From Eretmocerus hayati (lineage: Eukaryota > Arthropoda > Insecta > Hymenoptera > Aphelinidae): 64,000 bases of DNA. The position numbers and the translations under genes were made by a program. Of this stretch, positions 11,412 to 21,497 are shown in pieces (positions within the stretch are counted from its first letter, which is position 1; every line of letters begins with the position of its first letter). The stretch covers positions 63,704,186 to 63,768,185 of the forward strand of contig CM056743.1 in NCBI GenBank assembly GCA_029851415.1, in the 5' to 3' direction. The notes below the pieces were generated by a model that ran no database searches, had not been told where the DNA came from, and saw only the letters and a list, made by a program, of their open reading frames with translations.

Positions 11412-12121
11412 GCCTCAGGAAAAATGCCATGAGCGGAAGAGGAGTTGAAAATATGTACAATAAGATCACCAATGGCCGGAAGAGCTTTTGCGATCACGCT
11501 TTGGGGTATTCCATCCGCTCCACGGGCCTGTGAGGAGAAATGTTTAATAGCAAGGACTACATCACTGAAATTTGTGGGCTTGAATTTAAACCCCTCCTCC
11601 GGTGCTGAGTCAATATCGTCCATTGCTCCATTAATATTTTCGTGGGGCGAAACGGAAACTCCCGCGAAGTGTGCGTTCAACTTATCCGGTGTGAAGCCAT
11701 GAAGTTCCTCCTCTTTGCTCTTAGGCAAGAGGCCGAGATTGCGCATCTCCTTCCAAATGTTCTTCTTCTGATCAAGAGCATCTGACAAATGGGTTTGAAT
11801 GAAGGAGTTATGCTCTTGTTCAATGCGCAAGTCGACCTCTTCGCTAAGCCGAAAGTATTCATTTTGAAGCTCAGGACACTTGCGCTGGTTACGTTGAATC
11901 CGTTCCCAGCGCCTGCGCGTCGCGTCTCGCTTATTCATGAGTACCCTCAGCTCAGGACCAATCCAAGGAGCGTCATTTTTACGCGGATTAATAGTTTTTT
12001 CGGGTGCTAATTCATCAATAACGGTCTGTAAATTTTCATTCAAGCAGTGAATTGCATCTTCCAGACTCGTTCCAGCATTTTCGAGAGCTGTCCAGTCACA
12101 GCGAAGCAATCGGTCATTCAA
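11273..12121 (-). pseudogene. LINE ORF2: linker and N-terminal reverse transcriptase
   Basis: This is the same frame as the endonuclease, separated by the 12245 stop. It holds the linker with a basic helix (NKRDATRRRWERIQRNQR) and reverse transcriptase blocks 0-2a, including ARGADGIPQSVIAKALP and SDSRPIALLYFLSKVLEK. After KVLEK the frame is lost at about 11290 and the reading moves to another frame, where KIAHDQITEYL and FRQHHSTQTALL continue the domain (11200-11411). At least two frameshifts therefore interrupt the domain. Confidence 0.8.
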
Positions 12122-12244
12122 TATCTCCGGAGTGATGTTTCGAAAATCCCTGTAGGTAAAGGAATTTCTTGGCGGAGTAGGAGTAAAGACGTTGATGGTG
12201 ACGTCAATGACCGAGTGCCTGCCGAAACTGGGCAGGAGTCTGTT

Positions 12245-12874
12245 TTAAAAGTCTGTAATGATGTCATTGTCATCTACATAAATGTGATCAATCCATGTAT
12301 GAGATGTATTGGGGATGTGTTGGTGAGTCGGGCCATGCTGCACTATCTGCAAGGCAAGTTCTTCTGTCAGTGCAGTCAGTGTCTTGGTGTCGGGATGGGC
12401 AGTGTCTAACGAATCCGCGTTCAGATCACCCATTATAATTTTATGACTGTAGTCGCCACACAGGCGGCGTAACGAGCCAAACAGCCCGTCATACTCCTGT
12501 ATGGCGATTTTAGGGGGTCTGTAGATTACTACGACCAATATTGGCGGGGAGTTACCCTGTTGTATGCTACAAAAGAGAAATTCAGGCACGCCAGGTTTCC
12601 CTGGCCCAAAAGTATTTGACGAAATCAACTTCTTAACTTTGAAGTCATTGCGCACATACAAGGCAACCCCACCACCCTCTCTGTTGCGATCCTGCCGCAA
12701 CAATGAGAAACCCGGAATCTGAACGAGATTGTCATCCACGAACTCATCTAGCTTCGACTCAGCCACCCCGAATAGATGGTGGGAGGGATCGTTAGCAACG
12801 AGCAAGCGTAGATGCTCAATCTTATCTGTCAGAGAGTTAAGGTTGATAAATCCCGCTTTCAAGGAACTGCCCAT
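12245..12874 (-). pseudogene. LINE ORF2: AP-type endonuclease domain
   Basis: The frame begins MGSSLKAGFINLNSLTDKIE and carries the endonuclease/exonuclease/phosphatase motif order: FINLNSL near the start, GVAESKLD (catalytic Glu) about residue 38, IMGDLNADS about residue 146, and TWIDHIYV near residue 193. This domain nicks target DNA to prime reverse transcription. The frame ends at an in-frame TAA at 12245-12247. Sequence in the same frame continues directly into the reverse transcriptase linker, so the stop is a nonsense mutation rather than a natural end. The 30-base gap from the ORF1 remnant suggests adjacent ORFs. Confidence 0.8.
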
Positions 12875-12904
12875 CCCTCGTCGCTCTCCAGCAGCCGTAT
12901 CTAG

Positions 12905-13560
12905 TCAAGGAGTCTTCGCTGATTCTGCTGCCGAAACTCTATTCTGCTCCGGAATGGTAGTACAGCTCTGGGTGTTATTAGAGGACGAACGAGCACGTTC
13001 TGGAGCACTTCGACAGGCCGTTTGAATGACCTGCAGATCAGCGAGAGATTCAAACGTATGCGCTCGCTCACCATTTTTCCGTCTAACCCAGAAACGTCCG
13101 CCACTGTGCCAGACGTATTTTAAACCCAAACCACGTGCAATCGACCTCAAGCGTATGTATTCTTTGTATTTCTCACGGGGGAGCATCTCATTCATGAAGA
13201 TTTTACGGTCTGGCACATGAACTTTCGTATCTGGGTCGAGTAAGTCAGGCTGGATATTGTTAGCCGTGAAATAATTATTGGTGATTGAACGTTTAGCCCG
13301 AATCACTTTCCCGACTAGTCGACTACTGGAGAGTTGGACTATGCACGATGGTAGAGTGCGCGGGATGGCAGCTGGGGCTCGAGGAGATGGAACCGAGTCG
13401 CAAGTACCTGTTGGAGGCTTCTCCCCAGACGCACGCCCAGTTTGCAGGACTTGGACATCAGCAATGTCTACCCTCTCCAGTGAGGGGAGTATGGACTTGA
13501 GCACTGCGTAGGCAATATCAGATAGCTGTACCGGCGAGGCCTTGGAATTTTCTTTTAAAA
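12905..13560 (-). pseudogene. LINE ORF1, C-terminal conserved region
   Basis: Open from about 13560 to 12905 in a frame one step off the upstream part. It contains the recognisable ORF1 tail KVHVPDRKIFMNEMLP, then KEYIRLRSIARGLGLKYVW and a FWVRRKNGERAH segment. This motif series is common at the C-terminus of ORF1 proteins of arthropod CR1/Jockey-group LINEs, ahead of the endonuclease ORF. No independent start is expected, because this is the continuation of the preceding frame after a frameshift. Confidence 0.65.
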
Positions 13561-13572
13561 TACCATTAATAA

Positions 13573-14718
13573 TTAATTACAGCACTCAAGACCGTCACTG
13601 CCGTGTCCCCGTCCTTGCTCCCCAGCGTGTGAATGACGGAACTTGTCCATCCTAGGTGTAATAATAGGAATCGAAGGTTGATGTGTCGATTCGACATTAC
13701 TATTCTCAATTCTTCTACATTCGCTATCTCGCTGACTACTCTCACGACCTATTAATAGCTCAGTCAAAGTGGAAAACTGGCTTTTCATGGTAGAGTTCTG
13801 CTCCAGAAGAAGCTGGTGATCCAAGCGGAGCTCCTCCAGCTGGGAGCTTTGCTTCTCTATGAGTCTCTCGAAAGAGGATACACGTGCCAATAGGTGATCA
13901 TCCACCTCATTCACTGCTGGCGTGAGAGGTGGAGAGGGAACGGCAACGTTTTGTCGCCTCACGAGAGATTTTATTCCGTCAAGCTCGTTCTGGAGTAGCG
14001 CATATTGATCATAAAAGAGATCGAGAGTAGTCTGCGCTATGAGTACCCATTTGGTGTCAGGAGAATCCGTCGCCGTCGAAGTTGGTGATGTTGCAGGTCG
14101 TTCCGAGACGTTGAAGCTGTTGCTCTGCGTCGACCCTACAACGTGGCCAAGAGGCGGTGTAGTGAGCAGCGACTGGGTGGTAGTGGTGGGCCGCGCATCT
14201 GTTTGCTGCCTTTGAATATTCGCGGGCTCTATACCGGTGGACTGGCGGGAGGTGGCACCACATGACGGAGACGAAGCAGCAGGCGATAGAGTACCCCCCG
14301 CTAGCGCAAGCTGTAGACTCCCGGAGTCCGATAGAGAGGCATTGGTGGTAGGGGGCTTTGCGCTGCGACCCGCGGCGGTGGTATGCGGAGCGGGGGAAGA
14401 TAGTACTGATGCAGCATGCGAGCTGAGCCGTGTGTGTGAGATGGGCTGATTACTCACACGTCTATGCGAGGTAGTGTTCTCCTTCTTTCTCTCTCTGGCT
14501 GTTTGCGTGCTGAGGCGAGAAGTCGGAGTCGTCTGCTTCGATGCACTTGATGATAATTGCGCGGCTGGAATTTTGCTCACCTGCAGACATTTTTCGCATG
14601 TCACTGCTCCTTGAGATGATTTTGAGCACTTGACATGTGCTGATCTTTTGCAAGTGCCGCATTCTCTGCTGCCCGCGCGTAAGGTGTTGTTGCAGACGCA
14701 GCAGGTGTTGTCGCTCAT
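13573..14718 (-). pseudogene. LINE ORF1, N-terminal part (PHD-like finger, coiled coil)
   Basis: I choose the ATG at 14718 because the sequence upstream in this frame has no ATG and looks like leader. The protein opens with a Cys-rich finger: CCVCNNTL, CGTCKRSAHVKC, then CEKC. This fits the PHD-type zinc finger found at the start of ORF1 in several CR1-group elements. A Ser/Thr/Pro-rich linker and a heptad-like helix follow (around FERLIEKQSSQLEELRLDHQLLLEQNSTM), likely for multimerisation. The frame stops at 13573. The C-terminal part of ORF1 continues in a different frame, so a frameshift lies near 13560-13575. In the family, ORF1 protein binds element RNA and chaperones it during target-primed reverse transcription. 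Confidence 0.7.
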
Positions 14719-15012
14719 CGTGCAGCAGACAGCAAGACAGCGAAGCAGGCCAGCGTAGCAGACGACCTCCGAGCATGCGCACAAAGCTCCCTTTCGGCGC
14801 CAGGCACTACCAACTCGATGTTGTTGTTGGAGCTGCAGAATTGGAATTATTCCTCCCAGGCTCGAGCAGGAGCCATGCAGTGATGCTCCAGTGGTATGAG
14901 CCTGCAGGAGGGAGTCCAATCTGCAAAAAAGTGCCACTCGGGACGACGTTTTGATGGTTAAAGAGATGTTCAAGCACGAAGCGATGTTAGATGCGTGTGG
15001 AAACACTTACCG

Positions 15013-15123
<111 letters not shown>

Positions 15124-15470
15124 AACAAGGTGGGCTAACCCGTAGGGGGCTTTGGGTGTGACCTTCGGGTTGCACTCGGAGCTTGAGGGAGCGACGCCCC
15201 TCCGGACCCGAGTCCTACACTTACACCTACACACACTACACCCTACACGCACCATACTTACGCCCGCTCAAACACTACACAGACATATCAACATTATGCA
15301 GAACACGCATCAAACTAAACACCACAGCCGTGCTGGTCTGGTCCGGGGTCGGCCAGCATGCGATTCCAGGCCCTGGAAAAGAAGAAAGAAGATGATGTCC
15401 AGCATTGACGGCAAGATTTCCCCAAGTAAAGCGGGGCCCCATTCGGATCTTGGGGGGGGGCCCCCCAACG

Positions 15471-17285
15471 ATGCAAAACGCGCTACCAGTGGCACACTTG
15501 GCTGGTGGAGTTACGCGCAAAGCTACAAGCGATGGAAATACGCCCCAGGCGAAAATAGTTGGAGGAGAGGACCAACACAAGAGGGAGGTAGACCTCACCC
15601 CAAACAGCAAGAAGAGGAAGGGTTCGGGTGAAGCAGCGGAAAAACGAGTGCTAAAGCAATCGAAGCTCACTTTTCCGGTCCAACTAGGGAATAATGCGAA
15701 GGTTGCAGCAGAAGCACAAGAAGCGGCAGAGAAGTTGCTGAAGAACAACCCCGCGCTCAGGATCCAGATTACGCAACCTAGCAACGGGGTTGATGACGCC
15801 GTCAACTTGAGCTCAGACTCGAGCGAGTCCGACTCCACTATAGGGTCCCAGGGGAACGGAACAATCCTGACTCCCGGCATCGGTGAACTCGACAAGAGAG
15901 TTCACGACGAAGAGTCTGATGAGATGGAGATTGACCCTATCCCCTCATCCGGAAATATGGCACGACAAAGAAGTGGAAACGAAGCGGGTGATCTCATGGC
16001 GAAATGGGGAGACCTAAAAACGTGCCGGGAAGAGACGGAGGAGAAGACATATCTCCTCCTCGAGCACTTCAACTTGGTTATCGGGATAGCCGAGTCCGTC
16101 TCCAGCAATCCAGAAGGGACCAAGGGCGACATCGAAGAGCTCAAGAAGATCGGCCTTGCGCTCGAAGACCTACTCGCGGCAGACAAGGTGAAGCGGGCTG
16201 CTTTCGAGACAAAGCTTCTCGAAACGGAAAAGACCCTGATAGCGAGGAAGAATGCGCAGCCTCCGACCACAAGAAAACCGTCCGCGTCGGGCAGTGGCTT
16301 CCAGGGAAGGGGGGCAGGGAAACCGGAATCGCGACCGGGGCAACAGCGTGGTTCGAAGGGGACGCGACTCGGACCTCCACCGGGAGGTCCTGGAACACCG
16401 CGCTCGACATCAACGCCCAATCGGCCCGAGCAGAACGGACCTTGGAAGGAAGTGGTGTCGAAGAAACAAGCGAAGAAGGCAAAGAAGAGCGGTAGATCGA
16501 ATGATACCGCCGCGAAGAAGGCAAAAATGAAGCCGAGAAGAGCCAAGCCTGAGGCCATCCTCGTCACGGCCAATCAGGGAGGGCTCACCTACGCAGATAT
16601 GCTGCGAAGGATAAAGACGAATGCCGCCGACGAGGAAGTAGGCACAAAAGTCACGGGCTTCCGCAAGACAAAAGAGGGCCAAGTCCTCATCGAATTGAGG
16701 AAGGGTGCCGACGCCACAGCCGTGAAGACAGCACTGGCACCAGTGGTCGGCGAAGAAGGAGCTGTCCATTGCCTCCTGAACACTTCTACTCTGGAGGTGC
16801 TCGGAGTCGATTACGACGTTGACAAGGGCCAAGTACTCAAGGACCTTGCTAAGGCCCTACCAGAGAGTGAGAGAGGGAATATCGCAGTGAAGTCTCTCCG
16901 AATCGGTTATCGGGGCACCCAAACAGCGGTCGTCTCGATCCCAACAAGATTGGCCCACCACCTCCTGGACTGGAAGGAACCGAAGGTTGGATGGGGCAGA
17001 GTCAAGATCCGCGAAAAAGGTGGCATTCCACGGTGCTATAACTGTCTCCAGTATGGCCACAAGGCCTCGGGCTGCGTGAAGGAGAAGACGGAGGAGCGGG
17101 GACCAAAACTCTGCTTCCAGTGCGGCGAACCAGGACACCTCGCCGCAACCTGCAAAGGGAAGCCGAAGTGCTTGAGTTGTGCGGCGATCGGGTCCAAATC
17201 TGATCACAGATCTGGGGCGAGCAACTGCACTGCCTACCAGAAGGCGAAGAGCACGTACAAACGGAGAAGGGGTCGGAATGGCTAA
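15471..17285 (+). CDS. R1-like ORF1 (gag-like, three CCHC knuckles)
   Basis: I choose the ATG at 15471. The frame is open further upstream to 15405, but only from a TTG codon. The product is about 604 residues. Charged and Ser-rich low-complexity sequence fills the N-terminal half, with a basic Pro/Gly/Lys-rich segment around residues 265-360. An alpha/beta region follows (YADMLRRIKT onward), typical of the gag-like ORF1 of the R1 and I groups. Three zinc knuckles end the protein: CYNCLQYGHKASGC (about 521), CFQCGEPGHLAATC (about 546) and CLSCAAIGSKSDH ending SNC (about 567). In the family this protein packages element RNA and helps direct it to the nucleus. The stop TAA overlaps the ORF2 start. 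A G9C6 run at 15452-15466 lies just before the start codon and may form a stable hairpin. Confidence 0.88.
   Translation: MQNALPVAHLAGGVTRKATSDGNTPQAKIVGGEDQHKREVDLTPNSKKRKGSGEAAEKRVLKQSKLTFPVQLGNNAKVAAEAQEAAEKLLKNNPALRIQITQPSNGVDDAVNLSSDSSESDSTIGSQGNGTILTPGIGELDKRVHDEESDEMEIDPIPSSGNMARQRSGNEAGDLMAKWGDLKTCREETEEKTYLLLEHFNLVIGIAESVSSNPEGTKGDIEELKKIGLALEDLLAADKVKRAAFETKLLETEKTLIARKNAQPPTTRKPSASGSGFQGRGAGKPESRPGQQRGSKGTRLGPPPGGPGTPRSTSTPNRPEQNGPWKEVVSKKQAKKAKKSGRSNDTAAKKAKMKPRRAKPEAILVTANQGGLTYADMLRRIKTNAADEEVGTKVTGFRKTKEGQVLIELRKGADATAVKTALAPVVGEEGAVHCLLNTSTLEVLGVDYDVDKGQVLKDLAKALPESERGNIAVKSLRIGYRGTQTAVVSIPTRLAHHLLDWKEPKVGWGRVKIREKGGIPRCYNCLQYGHKASGCVKEKTEERGPKLCFQCGEPGHLAATCKGKPKCLSCAAIGSKSDHRSGASNCTAYQKAKSTYKRRRGRNG
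17278..17285 (+). promoter_or_regulatory. ORF1/ORF2 stop-start overlap ATGGCTAA
   Basis: The ORF2 ATG and the ORF1 stop overlap within eight bases. The arrangement is kept in copy 2 as ATGGCTAG (21490-21497), even though the stop codon differs. Overlapping stop and start codons are known to support ORF2 translation by termination-reinitiation in SART1, an R1-clade element. The same role here is inference. Confidence 0.65.
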
Positions 17286-20200
17286 TTTCATCCAAGCCAA
17301 CCTCAGGAAGAGCGGGGACGCGAACGACCTTCTACGCGCTGTTGCCAAAGAAGAGGGGATCGATGTTCTGATTATCTCCGAACCGCCTCGGAAGCGCGAA
17401 TTCTCCCGATCCACATTCGATCACTGGGGGACCGCTGTAATCCAGATCATGAATCCTGCGATTCGTGAGACTGGACCAGCTGTTAGTGGCCGCGGTTTCG
17501 CTCGAAAGACCATAGAGGGCACGGCAGTCTATAGCTGCTACTATTCGCCGTCGCTCAAGACGCACGAATTTGAAGACGAGCTACACGACCTAGAAGAAGA
17601 TGTCAGGCAATGGGGGGGCCCAGTTATAATCGCGGGGGATTTCAACTCCAAGGAACCGACTTGGAGCGGGGGGCCGCGCGATAGACGGGGGGTAATACTC
17701 GCTGATACCATGGAGGCATTAGGGTTAGTGCTCGCGAACGAGACGGGGGTTATCACGTACTACCGGCACGACACTCGGTCCCGGGAGGGGGGTTCGTCAT
17801 CGGTCCTCGACCTGACGTTCATGAGCCCGTCGCTCATGGGACGCATGACATCGTGGGAGGTCCTGGACACGGAAACACTGAGTGACCATCGACATATTCG
17901 GTTTCGACTTAGGACTGACAGACAGAGACAGACGACACGCAGACCGCGACCGACGGGGTGGCAGGTACGCAAGCTGGAAGAGGGAAAATTCCGGGAATCG
18001 ATAGAAACAGCCGGAGATCTCCCGATGAACTCCACCGCGGACGAGGCTGTGGATATGGTGACGACCACCATCACAAGAGCTTGTGACGCTTCGATGCCTC
18101 GCAAGACAACACCATGCTTCTGGAGGAAACCAGAGTACTGGATCACCGACGAGATAAAGGCTCTACGAAGAACGAGCAATAAAAAGAGGAGAACCGCGTG
18201 GCGATCAAGGAAGCTGCAACGACCATCGCTGGCGGACGATGACAGAGCGTACAAAGAAGCAAAGAAGGCTCTTGTTCTAGCCATCCGGAGAAGCAAAGAG
18301 AAATGCTGGGCTGAATTGTGTGACTTGGTTAACGGAGACCCCTGGGGCACGCCATACCGCGTGGTTATGTCAAAGGTCCGAACCCGGAAGGGCAACCCAG
18401 CACCGACCGATGCAGCAACCTTGCGCAGCATCGTGGAAGACCTCTTTCCAGCAGGAGAACCCAGAGTGACATTCCCTCCGGAGAGCGAAGATCCCATCCC
18501 GCTCTTTACCATGCAAGAGCTACTTATAGCGGCGAAGAGGCTGCCAAACGGCAAGGCCCCTGGCCTGGACGGCATTCCAAACGAGGCTCTCAAACTGGTC
18601 TTCAAATACAAGCCAGATTTACTCCTCGACCTCTTCAACATCTGTCTGAGCGCGGGAATTTTCCCGGACAAGTGGAAACGCCAGAAGCTGGTCCTGATAC
18701 CTAAGGGTCAAGGAGGTCAACGCCCTCTCAGCATGCTCGACAATATCGGGAAAATGTACGAGAGGATGGTGCTCAACAGGGTGGAGAAAGCCTACGAAGA
18801 GAGCGGTGGGCTGTCACCAATGCAGTTCGGCTTCCGGAAGGGACGGAGCACTGTACACGCGATCGAGGCGGTCCAAGAACGGGTTCAAGCGTCGGTGGGG
18901 AGACCATACCAAGGGAGAGGGGGTTTCTGCGCGATCATCGCGTTAGACATAAAGAACGCATTTAATTGTGCGAGCTGGGAGCGAGTGTACGCATCCCAGG
19001 CAGGTAAAGTGCCACCCTACCTGTTAGCAGTCACGAGCGACTACCTACGGAATAGGACCCTCGTGTACGACACCGACGAGGGACAAGAGGTTCGAGAGCT
19101 GTCCGCCGGAATCGGGCAGGGATCGGTTTCCGGGCCGTTCAACTGGAATACCCAGTACGACAGCTTACTGTCTATCGAACTGCCAGAAGGAGTAATAATA
19201 GTGGCTTTTGCGGACGACGCGGGACTCATAGTTTGGGCCGACAACGAAGAGCTCTTGGGTAGACGCGCGAACGAGGCGCTGGCCCGAGTCTACGAATGGA
19301 TGATCAGCAGGCTCCTAGAGCTGGCTGTTCCAAAGTGCGAAGCCATAGTGGTCACGAGGCGCAGGAAGTTCGACTTGCCCCATTTTTACATCAACGGGCA
19401 AGAGATACCACGCAAGACAGAGCTGAAATATCTGGGTGTATGGCTCGACGACAAATGGTCGTTCAGGAAACACATCCAGGAAGCCGCCCAGAAGGCGAGC
19501 AGGGTTGGTACGGCGCTTCAGCGGCTCATGCCGAATATCGGAGGACCCAAGGAAAAGAGGCGCGCACTTCTCAACACCGTCACCACCTCCATCATGCTGT
19601 ACGGTGCACCCGTGTGGGGAAAGAGAGTAGAGAAGTCCATCATCGAGAAGAGAATGGGCCCTGTTCACCGGAGAGCGGCCCTGAGAAGTATCCGTGCCTA
19701 CCGCACCGTGTCAGGAGATGCGGCTTACGTATTGGCGAGTACACCGCCCATTCACTTGCTCGTCGCGGAGCGAGTGAGGATCTGGGACCGCCAGAAAGTG
19801 ATCGGAGCCGAACGAGTACTCACTCCGACGATGAAGGAGATCATCCGCGACAACGAGAAGGAGACCACCCTCGAACAGTGGCAAACTGAGTGGGATTCGC
19901 CATTTGCGAATGGCAGATGGACGCACCGGCTGATACGTGACGTAGCCAAATGGACGGAACGCACCCACGGAGAGATAGATTACTGGACGACGCAAGCACT
20001 GAGTGACCACGGTTGCTTCGGTGCCTATCTGACCCGGTTCAAGAAGAGGACATCCCCAGCATGCCAGTCATGCGGGGACAACTGGGATGACGCTGAACAC
20101 GCCCTGTTCACGTGCAACGACACCCAAAGTGAGCGCGCCGAGTTGGATGGATGGCTGGGTGCTCAACTAACACCCGAGAACCTCGTCCCGTACTTACTTC

Positions 20201-20310
20201 GCAACCAGGAGACATGGGATAGAGTCACCGGATACATCAAGCTGGTGATGACCCGTAAGGAGGAGAAAGAGAGGGAAGTGAGGCGCCTCGAAGCAGGCGA
20301 ATCACAGTGA
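17278..20310 (+). CDS. R1-like ORF2 (endonuclease and reverse transcriptase)
   Basis: The start chosen is the ATG at 17278, giving MANFIQANLRKS, because endonuclease homology begins there and the same ATG is kept in copy 2. The protein is 1010 residues. The endonuclease shows FIQANLRKS, IISEPPR (about residue 35), IAGDFNSKEPTW (about 120), SVLDLTFMS and LSDHRHIRF (about 205). The reverse transcriptase shows NGKAPGLDGIPNEALK, LDIKNAFNCASW, GIGQGSVSGPFNW and FADDAGLIVW (catalytic pair about 643). Near the C-terminus lies the CQSCGDNWDDAEHALFTC knuckle (about 928), typical of the R1/I groups. It nicks the target and copies element RNA from the nick. No frameshift or stop is visible, so it may encode active protein. 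Confidence 0.9.
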   Translation: MANFIQANLRKSGDANDLLRAVAKEEGIDVLIISEPPRKREFSRSTFDHWGTAVIQIMNPAIRETGPAVSGRGFARKTIEGTAVYSCYYSPSLKTHEFEDELHDLEEDVRQWGGPVIIAGDFNSKEPTWSGGPRDRRGVILADTMEALGLVLANETGVITYYRHDTRSREGGSSSVLDLTFMSPSLMGRMTSWEVLDTETLSDHRHIRFRLRTDRQRQTTRRPRPTGWQVRKLEEGKFRESIETAGDLPMNSTADEAVDMVTTTITRACDASMPRKTTPCFWRKPEYWITDEIKALRRTSNKKRRTAWRSRKLQRPSLADDDRAYKEAKKALVLAIRRSKEKCWAELCDLVNGDPWGTPYRVVMSKVRTRKGNPAPTDAATLRSIVEDLFPAGEPRVTFPPESEDPIPLFTMQELLIAAKRLPNGKAPGLDGIPNEALKLVFKYKPDLLLDLFNICLSAGIFPDKWKRQKLVLIPKGQGGQRPLSMLDNIGKMYERMVLNRVEKAYEESGGLSPMQFGFRKGRSTVHAIEAVQERVQASVGRPYQGRGGFCAIIALDIKNAFNCASWERVYASQAGKVPPYLLAVTSDYLRNRTLVYDTDEGQEVRELSAGIGQGSVSGPFNWNTQYDSLLSIELPEGVIIVAFADDAGLIVWADNEELLGRRANEALARVYEWMISRLLELAVPKCEAIVVTRRRKFDLPHFYINGQEIPRKTELKYLGVWLDDKWSFRKHIQEAAQKASRVGTALQRLMPNIGGPKEKRRALLNTVTTSIMLYGAPVWGKRVEKSIIEKRMGPVHRRAALRSIRAYRTVSGDAAYVLASTPPIHLLVAERVRIWDRQKVIGAERVLTPTMKEIIRDNEKETTLEQWQTEWDSPFANGRWTHRLIRDVAKWTERTHGEIDYWTTQALSDHGCFGAYLTRFKKRTSPACQSCGDNWDDAEHALFTCNDTQSERAELDGWLGAQLTPENLVPYLLRNQETWDRVTGYIKLVMTRKEEKEREVRRLEAGESQ

Positions 20311-20761
20311 GTCTGCCGACTCAATCAGAAGAGGTCCAAATTATTCCAGGAGGAATATGATGAACTGAAGAGGGAAGAAAGAAGAAAGAAGAGAGAAGGA
20401 AGAAGAGAGAAGATCGAAGAAAGAAGAGTAGGAAAAGATCGAAGAAGGAGCAACAACACCTGCAAGTCGTGAGAGAAGAGAGTCGCTTGATCCCGAGCGC
20501 GATACGCCTCCCACCCTGAAGTAATGCTAACGCGGTTCCGGGGTGGGTTGGTTAGATAGTGGTTAGCTGCCCCCAGTTCTGCAGTGATGGCTTGCCAACA
20601 CTGTGGGGTTGAGAGCAGAAGGTTTTAGCCCACAGGGCACACGGGCGCTGGATTCATGCTCATCCGGTTCACCGGGTGGGCAAAATGAAAGCGCTCATGG
20701 TCTGCCGGTGGGACATCCAATAGGGATGTCCTGTCATCAGATTTTTCCTTATATTCCACTT
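20311..20761 (+). other. 3' UTR of R1-like copy 1
   Basis: A purine-rich GAAGAAAGAAG segment is followed by about 300 bp leading to CCACTT and the poly(A) run. The first 200 bp align with the copy 2 3' UTR (24522-24750). The distal part is largely different, so the two copies belong to different 3' subtypes and not to a simple recent tandem duplication. Confidence 0.7.
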
Positions 20762-20801
20762 AAAAAAAAAAAAAAAAAAAAAAAAACAAGGTGGGCTAAC
20801 C

Positions 20802-21497
20802 TACGCAGACATGCTGCGCAGGATAAAAACGGATGACCTCGATGAAGAAGTGGGCTCCAAGGTCACGGGCATCCGCAAGACCCAAGAAGGCCAAGTCCTT
20901 CTTGAACTCAAGAAGGGCACCGATGTCGCCGCCGTCAAGGCAGCCTTGGCACCAGTCGTCGGGCAAGAAGGAGCTGTCCACTGTCTAGCAAACAGCACGA
21001 CCCTCGAGGTTCTCGGAGTCGACTACGATGTCGACATAATCAAGGTGCGTGATGACCTCGCGAAGGCCCTACCAGAAAACGAGAAGGGTGCCGTTGTACT
21101 CAAGTCCATCCGGAGTGGCTACCGCGGCACCCAAACCGCTGTTGTCTCGATCGCAACGAGACTGGCCCACCATCTCCTCGACTGGAAGGAGCCAAAGGTT
21201 GGATGGGGCAGAGTCAGGATCCGGGAGAAGGGTGGCATCCCACGGTGCTATAACTGCTTAGAGTACGGGCACAAGGCCTCGGGGTGCAAAAAAGAGAAGG
21301 CAGAGGAACGGAAACCAAAACTCTGCTTCCAATGCGGCGAACCAGGGCACCTTGCTGCGATTTGCAAGGAAAAACCAAAATGCCTAAGCTGTGCGGCGAT
21401 CGGGTCCAAATCTGACCACAGATCTGGGGCCAGCAACTGCACTGCGTACCAGCGGGCAAGAACCACATATAGACGCAGGAAGGGAAGAAATGGCTAG
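20802..21497 (+). pseudogene. R1-like ORF1, C-terminal remnant in copy 2
   Basis: About 231 codons remain, from YADMLRRIKT to the end. All three CCHC knuckles are kept (CYNCLEYGHKASGC, CFQCGEPGHLAAIC, CLSCAAIGSK to SNC). The natural start and the N-terminal 370 or so residues are lost to the internal deletion. The first ATG left is 20811. The frame ends in TAG, which overlaps the ORF2 start. Whether the truncated product is made is unknown. Confidence 0.85.

Noticed and set aside
15902..16573. Long minus-strand frames opposite the R1-like ORFs
   Set aside because: They are shadows of GC-rich coding sequence on the other strand and carry no motif.
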